Positions 49,405 to 59,556 of a stretch of DNA of 64,000 nucleotides are shown piece by piece. A program made the translations under genes and the position numbers. Within the stretch, counting starts at the first letter, position 1. Each line of letters opens with the position of its first letter. Source of the stretch: Spodoptera frugiperda (Eukaryota > Arthropoda > Insecta > Lepidoptera > Noctuidae); the NCBI RefSeq assembly GCF_023101765.2, contig NC_064212.1, positions 11,718,001 through 11,782,000 of the forward strand, given 5' to 3'. Under the pieces are notes generated by a model that was not told the origin of the DNA, ran no database searches, and saw nothing but the letters and a program-made list of their open reading frames with translations.

Positions 49405-50081
49405 ATTCCTAAAATATTTATAAAAAATTCTTAAATCTCTAAGATTAGTTTGATAGTAAAATTGATTGGTTTGTGATTGAGTTGTTCTAAAATCAGTTTG
49501 TTTTGTGTAGAAGAGATCAAATTATTAGAAAATTAATCTTGTAACCATTTACTCGACAATCACACTTGTAAGCAAAACGAGACACGAGATAAACAGTAAC
49601 TACGTTTATTCATGAACAATATTATTTTATCTAAATGTTTTTTCAGTTAAAATTCTGTTGAAGCTAAATTCTCTGAAGCGTCGACACTCAAGTGGAGGCA
49701 TCCAACTCAAATGGTTAGAGAATAAAAAATGTATTTACATTAATGGAGTGTTTTCCGACACTGAATTTTTTGTTATGAAATATAACTTTACTTATTTGTT
49801 GTACTTAGAAGTATAAAAATATAGCTAAGCCGTATTTCATTCTGAAAGTGATAACATATTGTTGTTTTGGTAAAAATTAGTCAAAAGGTACTTCATCATC
49901 AGCTGGAGTTTACAGCTGAATGAAGGCTTCTTGGTTAAAAAAGAATTTGTCATAATCTCATGTTTAGCAGAATTGGGAAACACACCTAGGCCACGCAAAT
50001 ATTTTTCACATAATTGTAGCCATATAGATATCTCATGTTTCCTCTTAATACAGAAATGATTAGGCCAGCAAGGAATCTATG

Positions 50082-50232
50082 ATCCGGAGCTGCGGACAAC
50101 GTAACAGGTTACCTGGGCTCCGGCTCAAAGTAGGAGAAGGAACGGGGTGGTTTTTAGTCAGTAAGAGTCTGACACTCTACAGGGCGGGAGAAGTAATTGG
50201 AAGATTTTGCCTCCTCAAGAAAAAAAAACAAA
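50082..50232 (+). mobile_element. LINE 3' tail with 9 bp target duplication
   Basis: CCGGAGCTGCGGACAACGTA through TTAGTCAGTAAGAGTCTGAC to a short A run. GAATCTATG flanks at 50073-50081 and 50233-50241. Confidence 0.85.
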
Positions 50233-50494
50233 GAATCTATGTTGAAGAAGTCTGACGACATAAAAGTACCAACGTACATTTAAAGGAAATATTCAGTAGA
50301 TGTTTGCTGTACCCTCGGGAAGATGGCCTCAATCACTAGTTGCGTGAAGTGTTGACACGGCAGCAGCGTGGACCAATCTCTTTGAACAGTATACGTCAAC
50401 AGAGTCCTACTAGCACCGTTCTACTTAGAGTATGTTAGTTAAAATAATGATTGCTCAAACTATTTCTAGTAACTAGTAATTGTTAATGGCGAAT

Positions 50495-50655
50495 CTTATC
50501 TTACTATAATATTAATATGGTTAATAGGAAAGTATGTGAGTTTTATGTGTTTGTGTGTATACTGTGTATGTATGTTTGTTACTTAATCACGTCGAGACAG
50601 CTGACGGGAATGAAATTTGGAAAAGGGGTAGATTATGATCTAGAATAACACATTA
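50495..50655 (+). repeat. Helitron/RTE-like remnant
   Basis: TACTATAATATTAATATGGTT at the start and AATCACGTCGAGACAGCTGA plus AATGAAATTTGGAAAAGGGG match the 33143 copy. It directly precedes another Helitron copy. Confidence 0.5.
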
Positions 50656-50776
50656 TCTATATACTTATAATAAATCTGTAGAGAGGTCAATTCTGTACAT
50701 GAAATATATTTCCAAAATAACTATCAGCGGGTGATTAGTGATCGATACTGACTCCAAAAATGCAATCAGAAAAATT

Positions 50777-50809
<33 letters not shown>

Positions 50810-50960
50810 ATGTTCTTTATAGAAATAAAAACCACTCGACAGATTTCAACGAAACTTGGTACAATTGTTCTTCATACTCCTGGGCAGGTTATAGTATACT
50901 TTTCATCACGCTACGATCAATAGGAGCAGAGCAGTGAAGGGAAATGTTGGAAAAACAGGA
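50656..50960 (+). mobile_element. Lep1-type Helitron copy, 3'-truncated
   Basis: CTATATACTTATAATAAATC (the usual Lep1 5' start), AAAGGTC-like GAGAGGTCAATTCTGTACAT, GCGGGTGATTAGTGATCGA and a (TGTC)n tract at 50779-50808, then AACGAAACTTGGTACAATTG. It aligns with the interrupted copy at 51212-54454. Confidence 0.65.
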
Positions 50961-52104
50961 GAACTTACTCCATTATTTAAGCTTCCGTCGCGTGTGCAGC
51001 CTTAATGGTTAAAGCTACACAGAAATAATGTATGACGGAAATGTTCTCCTTAAAATTGTTTAAAAAATATTCCACGACAGCAAATGTCTATCTCTTATGG
51101 TTGACTCACAATAACACGCATAACTCCCGATAGCTTAGCAGTTCGGAGCTTTCTGATTATATTTGTCTATTCTTACGTTTATAACACTCTCATTCATTCA
51201 TTCATTCATATTATAATAAATCTGTAGAAAGGTCAATTCTGTACATTGAAAATATTGAAAGAATAAATCTGTGGCCCTAGTGAAAAGGGGTATAAGTCCG
51301 ATTTTGCCGAAAATGAGTTAAGTACACCAAAGTGTTCAGAAAAAAATGCTCTATCGATTGGTGAAAACGGATCTAACCTATCTCTAAAAATAAAGAAGTT
51401 ACAGTGTGCAAAAGGGTTTAACTCAAACAAAAAAAAAATGGAAAGTTCGGGTATAAGTATATTCAAATTTCTTTATACAGAACTATGACATCTTTACTTT
51501 GTGAGTAGGAATTTAACTAATTATAGATTTCCAGCGTTTCGTTTTATTTGGCGTAAAACGGCTTAAGTGTACTTGTTCTTTAAAAAATGTTTAGTGAATA
51601 ATGGTTTTACTAGACATAAATCTCTTTTCACCTACATAAAACAGAAAAATCAAAAACAAGTCTGTTGACATCTGTTTTCACGTTTTTAATATTGAAATTA
51701 ATCAATTTAAATCGATTTAACTGTATTTATATCCTACGAGTATGTTTCATTTTACGTGAAAAAAGTTACGAATGAACGATTCGGGGTACAGTGCGGGTGG
51801 GTGGGGAGCGCGCTGCAACTCGATTTATTCGATACTTTTTTTGCTAAACCAAAGCTGTTATTGTTTTTCAATGTTATCATAAAATTGTATGGATTTTAGT
51901 CAATATGTACCCTTTTACACTGAGTTTCTAGTCTCTGTTCTAATAATATTTCCTACAATAATAAAATTAAATACGAATGATAAGTGTTTATTCCTGTAAA
52001 GAGTCGTAACTTGTTGACATAGGTTATTTTACTTATTACTCGGTGCTTTTTTTGTTATTCCGTTTATTAATTGTTACTATTTTATTTTTGTTCTTTTCCT
52101 ATTT

Positions 52105-52769
52105 CGGGACCACAGGGTCCCGGACCTTTAGAAGGCATACGAGGAGCCGAAGCCAACTCGCGGAGGCCCGTTGAAAAATTTTAATCTAAATGTAATGGGA
52201 CATCAACCGGCGATTATCCCTGTATGCACTATGGAAATACACCAAAGGACAATCCCCGGTTGATGCAGGACTATTGTGAGATATGGTAAAAAGAAATGAT
52301 AGGGATATGGGTGTGGGTGGCTGTGGAATAGTTAACCGGTTAACTATGGGATACTAAGGCCCCTGCCCCTGACCAATATTGATACATACGGATAAACAGG
52401 CAGGGGGTGACTCTCAAACTCAATTATTGGGTCCGCGAAAACGGCTAGCATGTAGCGACAAGGGGGCAACATACGTTGAGCTACTTGAGGAAGGAGAGGC
52501 ATCCCACGGCTATTAGAGCAATCCCGGAAGTATGGTCAAGACCCCTACCAGCATCTTACTGGGATACATCCTTCCCCGAGTTGGAGTTGAAGGCAACTCC
52601 ACTCTTGCGAATCTCCACTCAAACCAGCCGGTTAAGGCAAGAATGAGGTAGGAGAGGCCTCTCCGGTTAGTCGCAGGTACTAACCGGAGTCGAAAAATAG
52701 GGCCTCTCCCGGGAGTCAGGTCCGTGAGGTTGCCACTGCCCAACAGCTCGCCACAAGCTGCCTTGCGGA
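52105..52769. mobile_element. GC-rich insert flanked by CCTATTT
   Basis: Starts with the hairpin CGGGACCACAGGGTCCCGG and ends AAGCTGCCTTGCGGA. CCTATTT flanks at 52098-52104 and 52770-52776. It contains AACCGGTTAACTATGG, CGGGAGTCAGGTCCGTGAGG and an inverted CTCCGGTTAGT / ACTAACCGGAG pair. The GC content contrasts sharply with the host element. The class is unknown, possibly a 5' UTR fragment of a LINE. Confidence 0.55.
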
Positions 52770-52890
52770 CCTATTTTATGTTATTATTGTTATCACTAAG
52801 TATTAGGCGTCTTTCCCGCTCGTCCGCACTGCGGACGACTGGGAATGTTGCGTTCTGTTCATCTACTCTGTGGACGTATAGAACGCATTG

Positions 52891-53315
52891 TTCCTAGTCG
52901 TCCGCACCCCGTCATCTCACGTGTAGTCTAAGAGTTAATCAAGAAAATATGAAAATTAGTTTAAATATACATTCATCTAATAAATCTAAAGATTATTTTA
53001 CGTATTTTATACCTACTAAATGTATAACATAAAAATATGTCACATTTTAATTTAACATTTTTTATCATAAATAATAGTATATCCAGGAGATTGTATCTTT
53101 TTAAACTTTTTACATATTAATTGTATTTAAATTCATATTGATACAATACTCAGTGTGTAAAATTAAAATGTGAAACATTTTATGCTATAAATTTAGTATA
53201 AAATACGCAAAAAATACTTTAGAATTAGTAGGTATGTACTTTTAAAGTAATTTTCATATTTTCTTTATTAACTCTTAGACTAGACGTGAGGTGACAGGGT
53301 GTGGACGAGCAGGAA
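52891..53315. repeat. ~425 bp imperfect palindrome
   Basis: TTCCTAGTCGTCCGCACCCC, then TAGTCTAAGAGTTAATCAAG, pairs with CTTTATTAACTCTTAGACTA and GGTGTGGACGAGCAGGAA. The arms are about 150 bp with an AT-rich centre. Possibly another MITE within the transposon. Confidence 0.75.
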
Positions 53316-53441
53316 TGACTCAGTATTAGTTGTATAAGTAGACCAATTTTCCGATCCACTTTATACGCCAATTTTTTTTTGCAGCGTTTCCCAGGGGTAT
53401 TTTTTTAAAGTAAATAATATTTCGTTTTTGAATGGCTGGTC

Positions 53442-53520
53442 GCTATAAAGTAATTTATTAGTTTTACTTGTGTTAAAAAAACACTATAAAGTATTTTTTT
53501 AGTTTTACTTGTGTTCAAAA
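53442..53520. repeat. tandem duplication, ~41 bp unit, two copies
   Basis: CTATAAAGTA, then TTAGTTTTACTTGTGTT, occurs twice in a row. Confidence 0.65.
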
Positions 53521-55116
53521 TTAGATATAAGTTACACAAAATGATTCATATAAGTCTTTATGTCCCCCTTAACTTGTCTGTAATCAATGTGAAAAAGGGA
53601 ATAAGTAACTATTTTTCATATTTTTTAAATTTTAATCATGTTGATGGTAAGTTTATAACAAATACACGTGTTTCTGATAGTTAATCACTTATTATTCCAT
53701 TGAATTACTTAGTTATCATAAAAAATATTCCAAATGCGTATCCTTTTTCACTTGTGGAAATAAACTTTTGATTTAAATGTAAAGGGGTATAACTTATTTT
53801 ATACCCTTAAGGCATTCATTTTGTGGTTGGTATAAGTCACTATTTCGGAAACTATTAAGTTTACGTAAAAAATGACTCCATAATAGCAAAGAGCATAAAA
53901 AGTTTACCTATAAAACACATCACATGTATTTAATTCGGCAGCAGTTTGACCGCTACAAATTTTGAAACATCGCGCGGAGCGTTTTTTGCGTCTCCTGTAA
54001 AGTTGCATTTTTAGACTTACATCCCTTTTCACTAGAGCCACAGAAATAGTAGGCGGTGTTACTCGATCGATACCAAACCCAAATATGTGATTAATTTTTT
54101 TTTTGTCTGTCTATCTGTACGTTCAGGCATCACGTGAAAAGTAACGGTTCAATTTCGATGAAACTTGGTATAATTATACCTTATTATCCTTACTATCCAT
54201 AAAATAGGATACTTGGATAAACCTGGAAAAATACGTAGAAAAAATATTTGTTTTTCAGTTTTATTCTACAGAACGCGAGCTCAACAGCAGTAGCTCAGAG
54301 AGTAGAGGGATCTCCTTAATTATTATGGGCCTCGCCGTATTTGGGTCCAATAGATATTTATAAGATGTCATTGTCAGAGTTAATCAAAATGAAGAAATAA
54401 AATTTCCACGCGAAGACCGACATCCGCGCGGACGGAGTCGCGGGCGGAAGCTAGTATATATATATACTTTTTAAATAATAATACTTTTTACGTTTTACCT
54501 TGCGGTTCCCCGCATTCTCCTGGCAAGCCGCTGGCATAAGCTAGTTTGATAATATTTTCTAAAGAAATCGAATTTGGAATGTAATAAAGGAAGAGAATAA
54601 AATAGTGAAAAAAACCATTATGTATGGCACACTAAAGTTTTCACATTCCATTTCGCTTTGGAAAATCATGCTATCGAAGACGTGAACAATGACAATCTTA
54701 TGGGGGATTAAAAGACATGACAATACTCGTATGTAGATTATGTCGAATATACTATCAATCATTTGAGAAACGTCTATTGTGGTATCCTTCCTCAGACTAA
54801 TGCATATATGTATGTATATCTTAGTCCCTGCATTCACGTTGTTATCGTGAACTTCAATTGAGTTGTGTTCAGGCCAGCGCTCAGCCCACACCTGACCTTA
54901 AATCGATTTACACGATTACTGCTCTGGGTCAGCGTGGAATTCTCAAGATGTTGTCGGTCAATATTCAAACAAATCTAAATAAACAAAGTTGAAGATATGA
55001 GTTTTATGTTTTACATCTTACAGTTTCTTTTTGTTTGGATCAATACGTCATTATTGTCTAACCTAACACACACTAAGTAAACACAACTATACCTACCAGT
55101 GTTATTTTATTTTAAG

Positions 55117-55550
55117 TGTGGAAGAACCATGCTTCGGCTCAATTGGGTAGTTTCCTAGGTCAAAAATAAATTATTTTTATATTTCAATATAATAAAATAT
55201 CCCAAAATAATCGTATTTTCATTAATTCATTTGACGATATACTTATTTATTTAATTATTCTTGCTATTTTTTGTGTAATAAGTATGCTATTTGACGCAAA
55301 AAATTATGACGTCATAATTTGCAATGTCATTCAAAATTCATAAAAAAGTAACGTTTTTGACATTTCGATAAAAGTATTGAATTTGACTAGTAGAATAATA
55401 CCCTATTGGGCCGGTTCGATTGGAGTGATACCACGGCGTCACAAAAAACCGACGTGAAACAACGCTTACGTTGTGGTTCGTTGTGTGAGTGAGGTTACCA
55501 AAGGCCCAATTACTCAGGTGATCCGTCTGCTCGTTTACCGGCTCATAAAA
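55117..55550 (+). mobile_element. family F repeat split by a MITE
   Basis: Begins GAACCATGCTTCGGCTCAA, is interrupted at 55145, and resumes GGGCCGGTTCGATTGGAGTG, ACCGACGTGAAACAACGCTT and AGGTGATCCGTCTGCTCG. The internal GGCCGGCAACGCAC section is deleted. Confidence 0.75.
55145..55404. mobile_element. MITE inserted in family F
   Basis: The terminal inverted repeat GGGTAGTTTCCTAGGTCAAA mirrors TTTGACTAGTAGAATAATACCC. ATT lies on both sides (55142-55144 and 55405-55407). The interior is AT-rich and includes the palindrome TTATGACGTCATAA. Confidence 0.7.
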
Positions 55551-55984
55551 AAATATATGTGTAAATTGAAAAGAGCCACATTTATAAAGGAAATAAAATA
55601 CAGCGATAGGAACAAAAGCACTTCATTTGCTCCGCTGGGATTTCAAAGAAAAACACGTAGCCTCTACACTTGCACCTCAATATATTTTCGTGTGCATTCA
55701 ATTTAACATTTTACAACGTCCGCACTACCGCTCTGGAAGCGCTAAAGAAACGTGCCTTTTATTATGTCAAAAGCACACACACACATACAAACATAATCAC
55801 ATAGTTACATATACATGTGTACTTGCCATATAATTAAGCAACAGCGCTAGGGTTTTCCTTTATCAAAATGCGGATATTTTTTTCTGCATAAATTCAATGA
55901 TCACCGTCGACCGATTAGAAATCTAAAGTTTGTACTCGTAGTTTTCTTACTGAGCAAGAAATTCATCTTTAATTTAACGACGAA

Positions 55985-56043
55985 AAACATTTTAAATTTG
56001 ACGAAACCAGCGATGCGCAGATTTCGTCAAATTTAAAATGTTT
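55985..56043. repeat. perfect 22 bp-arm hairpin
   Basis: AAACATTTTAAATTTGACGA(AA) at 55985-56006 is exactly complementary to 56022-56043 around a 15-base loop. It may be an internally deleted MITE. Confidence 0.8.
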
Positions 56044-56072
56044 AACCACTAAAAACATCATAAATAAAAGCA

Positions 56073-56193
56073 TTTACCGCCGTACTAAGAGTCATTTATT
56101 GGTTACTTAACCCCTTAGCAATTGTTTTCGATACAAAAATGTTACTAAGGAATGATATAAGTAAACATTAAATGACTCTAAGTGCGGCAATTA
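56073..56193. mobile_element. MITE family A copy 4
   Basis: TTACCGCCGTACTAAGAGTC at the left and GACTCTAAGTGCGGCAATTA at the right are inverted. The centre GCAATTGTTTTCGATACAAA is shared with the copy at 37306. Confidence 0.8.
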
Positions 56194-56365
56194 GTTCTTT
56201 AAAATTTTGCCATTCAACTTAAAATCATTAGAACTTAAAACGGGACATTTACAATGTTTATTAGTTTTTGTGAAACTTAAAATGACTCACGAAATGCAAT
56301 AGTGACCATGTCTGTTTAAAATCTTATTTCGTACAATCTAGCCTAAATCCTCAAAAAGCTACACT

Positions 56366-56440
56366 TACAAGTAACAAAAATCTAAAAGTATTTTTAAATA
56401 CACCAAGTACAAGTAACAAAAATCTAAAAGTATTTTTAAA
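56366..56440. repeat. 42 bp tandem duplication
   Basis: TACAAGTAACAAAAATCTAA, then AAGTATTTTTAAA, appears at 56366 and again at 56408, identical over 33 bases. Confidence 0.85.
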
Positions 56441-59037
56441 GGCAGACACGATCCGAGAATTTCATTTCACATTTTCACAACCCTCGGTCAGCTTACATGA
56501 GTTTTTGAAGTGGACTTATAATAGTAATAGCAAGAGGTCGAGAGACAAAGGCTTATTGCATTATTTTTTGCAACGTCGCTCCTCAATACATTCTTTGATC
56601 TTTCATAAGAAGTCTGAACAAATGATAAGAAGACTCAAAGTCAATTAAACCATAAATAGGTACTTTTAAAATGTCAATAAATAAAGAAATAAATAATAGT
56701 CTGTCAGTCTGTCCGTCAGTGAAGCTAGGTGTTCGTTCTAAAGTGTAGCTTTGAATGGAAAGAAAGAGCAAGTATCTCAATCCGTTAATCTTTTTAATTC
56801 TCATCATTGACTTAGATGCACGGCTAATATGTACTTGTTAAAATCAAGGCATGGATATGCAAATAAGTAGAATTATACCTACTATTTTCTGGTTGAACTT
56901 TATTATTAAGCCAGTCCATAGTTTTAGTTCATACTCAAATCGATCTAAATCCATTATTGTATGCTACAAAACTTACTATGCACCCTACCACCAGACATTG
57001 ATTTATTGTTCCTCACAACTACGGTAAGTACATTTCCCCAGCAACTTCCAACGTTCATCTTAACTACCTTACATCTTCACACCTTCATAACAGTCATCAA
57101 ATATTTACCCCAATTCGTCTTGCAAGAGCAAGCAAAAGCGTTCCTTAGTAACACAAAACAACGTTGAATTTTCGTGCATTTTCGCTCACGTTTGACGTGA
57201 TACAAGTTCGAATATTGAATGAGCTTTGAATAAATAATGGTGCGAATAAACTTGAATAAACTTGTACAATTTATGTGTTGTTCGTCTTTTCTTATATTCA
57301 AGTTTCGTATGATGTATATAGATGTTATGAACGCACATACCACCTACATTTTTGGTTGTTAATTTTACCCACCCTTGTAATGGTACAACCATTACTTTAA
57401 ACATCGTCATGACGTAAAATTAAAAAATACATTTCATATTACCCTTAGGAATACAAAATACAGAGTTTACGTTGTATACATGCCCATTTTTACTAGTTAA
57501 TTTAAATAAATTATTGAACCTTTAATTAATATGAAAGGGCGAGTAATATCATCATGAATTTAGTATTCATAGATTGGGCTTTGAAGTAAATGAGAGTTAT
57601 CCCTTGCCTAAATAAACTTTGTTACGGCAGAGGGTGGGGATGTGTGAGTAACGATAATATAAACCAGGCTTGCATTGATGCTGTATAAATATTTCAGTGG
57701 AAAATAATTTGCATACATTTTCACGAATCAACATCGATTTTCTTTCATCGTAGTAAAAATAAATAGGTTGGATATCGGTATCTTTCATAGTATATTGTCA
57801 AATCTTAAGTCGAAAGCTGTCGAAAAATTATATTATGATATTGAGAAATTCTCTCGCAGCTTAATATTTTGTAAATTTCTTTAGACCGTTTAGTTCTAAT
57901 ATTTTTTAAATTTATTATTTCTTTAAATTTTAACTATCTTAAGGGATTGTTGATTTGTATCAATAGGACTAGAATGTCTTCAGATAAAAGTCCTGTAAGT
58001 AAATAAAGATTTAAAAAAAAGTCATATGAGTGATTTCACAAAAGTTACATTGGTATAAATGAGCAGCCCTATGTGCAACACAGAGAAATAAACAAAAGAA
58101 AATATTGTTTACTTTTCTCTTGCTTCGAGTGATAAAGTGACATTCATTTTCAATTTATTATCTTGTCAGTAGTGCACAGATGCAACAACTTCTCACACAA
58201 ACTTCGTGTAGAACTTACAGGGTAAATGATGAGTCGTTAGTTCAGGCACTCATCTTCGCGTAATGTTGTCTTTGAAGCAAATAGAAGAGTTTTGTGACTG
58301 TCTTGTAAATGATATTATTAGCTGGTGTATTAATCAGGTAATTACTAACTGATACTAGCAGTTTTGCTATGTATGTATCATACATACATACTTATGTATC
58401 ATTCTTTAGCTTCTTAAATAACTAGAAAAGTCATGCTATAATATTACTACGTTGCTGTGCAATCATTTATGTATCATGTTTATTATTTTCTTATAATAAT
58501 TGTCTAGCATAGTTAACATTTTTCTTTATAATAGTATCTTTTCAAAACGTACTTTAATCAGTGCTACGAGTACGAGTCGTAGTAATCTCGTAGCCATTGT
58601 ATAAATATATTTTGAATCTTACCTTGTTCTACGAGAATCTCTGACAAATTAGTGGTTATTCATCAAAAGCTTGATTTCATTGAGAATAATATAAAACATT
58701 AATTATATCTAAAATAGGAGCTATTTATTTAACACGAGGGCAGCCATTCATCTTGGCACTGGGGCACAGATTGTCTTTGAGTAATTATAAAAAATAAAAA
58801 CACGAGTAATTTTCGTGTTGTTTTGATATTTAAATAGAAGTTAATTCATTTTATTTTGTATGGAATGCTGGCGTTTAACGTAGGTATAATAATGTTTGTT
58901 TGTACAGAAAGCAATTACTTTTATGAGGGCGGAAATCTTTAAATAGATGTGAAGATTACTTATTTTTGTAGGTAAAAACTTTTTTGTCTTTTATCTATTT
59001 TGGTCTTTGAATAAATAATAAAGCTAAATATAAATTT

Positions 59038-59305
59038 GACTGCCTCATTAGTTGAGTGGTCGCAAGTGCAACTGCCTGATAAGGGGTCTCGGGTTCGATT
59101 CATGGGTGGAGGAAAGTATTAGTGGGCCTTTTTCGGGTTTTTCTCTGTAGTTAATGGCAATAGTCCCATGTAATAGATGGTAACATCTATTACATGGGAC
59201 TTAAAACACAAATGGTCAAAAGTTAGTGTACTAGGGCATTACGTGCCGTAATATGTAGATGCACCCTCTGCCTACCCCTTCGGGGATAAAAGGCATGACA
59301 TAGCG
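59038..59305 (+). mobile_element. tRNA-derived SINE 1 with internal hairpin
   Basis: Head GCCTCATTAGTTGAGTGGTC with B box GGTTCGATTCA (one change), tail CTTCGGGGATAAAAGGCATG. It carries an 18 bp perfect inverted repeat (AGTCCCATGTAATAGATG, 59162-59179 and 59184-59201) around a GTAA loop, not present in other copies. Confidence 0.85.
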
Positions 59306-59556
59306 TAGCGTTACGTAATCAGACGAATATTATTACCACCAGAAAATTGCTTCATCAATACTACAATTTTCCAGAAATTCTAGAACTCAATTTCGTATTA
59401 GGTTAGTGATTTAATTAAAACAAAGTTAACGTATCGGAAAGCAGTTCTACGGTTCTTGATAAAGCCGCCAATATTACGCGCACTAATTAATTGAACGTGT
59501 GTAATAATGCTGGTTAGCCATTCTTTGGCAAGTACTGGAGTAATATGGCAGTTGTA

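Larger units (their letters stand above)
51266..54044. mobile_element. inverted-repeat DNA transposon inside the Helitron
   Basis: TCTGTGGCCCTAGTGAAAAG at the left end mirrors CTTTTCACTAGAGCCACAGA at the right, with AATA on both sides as a possible target duplication. Variants of GTGAAAAAGGGNATAAGT and AAAGGGGTATAA recur inside (51279, 53590, 53785, 53829), like subterminal transposase-binding sites. No transposase ORF. Two further structures are nested inside (52105-52769 and 52891-53315). Confidence 0.7.
51212..54454 (+). mobile_element. Helitron copy split by a 2.8 kb insertion
   Basis: Left part: ATAATAAATCTGTAGAAAGG, then TCAATTCTGTACATTG, to 51265. Right part resumes at 54045 with GTAGGCGGTGTTACTCGATC and AATTTCGATGAAACTTGGTA, and ends GTCGCGGGCGGAAGCTAG at 54454, the CTAG 3' end typical of lepidopteran Helitrons. 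Comparison with the copy at 50656 shows the insertion point. It lies beside an ATTC microsatellite (51192-51210). Confidence 0.75.
36688..59544. other. transposon-built intergenic stretch
   Basis: I could not support any host gene across these 23 kb. The content is the foldback element at 37671-39687, the TIR element at 39829-40173, SINEs at 40588, 41930, 43228, 44109, 47579 and 59038, LINE tails at 45469, 48718 and 50082, the nested Helitron complex at 50656-54454, a split family F copy at 55117-55550, and MITE A copies at 37306, 49282 and 56073. The stretches 40180-40580, 40780-41920, 42140-43220, 44310-45340, 46310-47570, 48130-48710, 48820-49280, 49410-50070 and 56450-59030 show nothing recognisable. 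The AT-driven ORFs at 45752-46305 and 47747-48127 are discussed separately. Confidence 0.5.

Noticed and set aside
50779..50808. direct repeats that could suggest a CRISPR-like or regulatory array
   Set aside because: Simple TGTC microsatellite within a Helitron; no spacers.
56961..57023. ATG frame ending at an excellent donor (ACG|GTAAGT)
   Set aside because: No partner exon with matching phase was seen upstream of gene 1, and there is no similarity to the first exons of the micro-exon genes.
57959..57999. acceptor/donor pair bounding an 11 bp exon-like segment (TCTTCAG ... CCTGTAAGT)
   Set aside because: It does not connect in phase to any other candidate exon and lies next to an A-rich repeat-like end.
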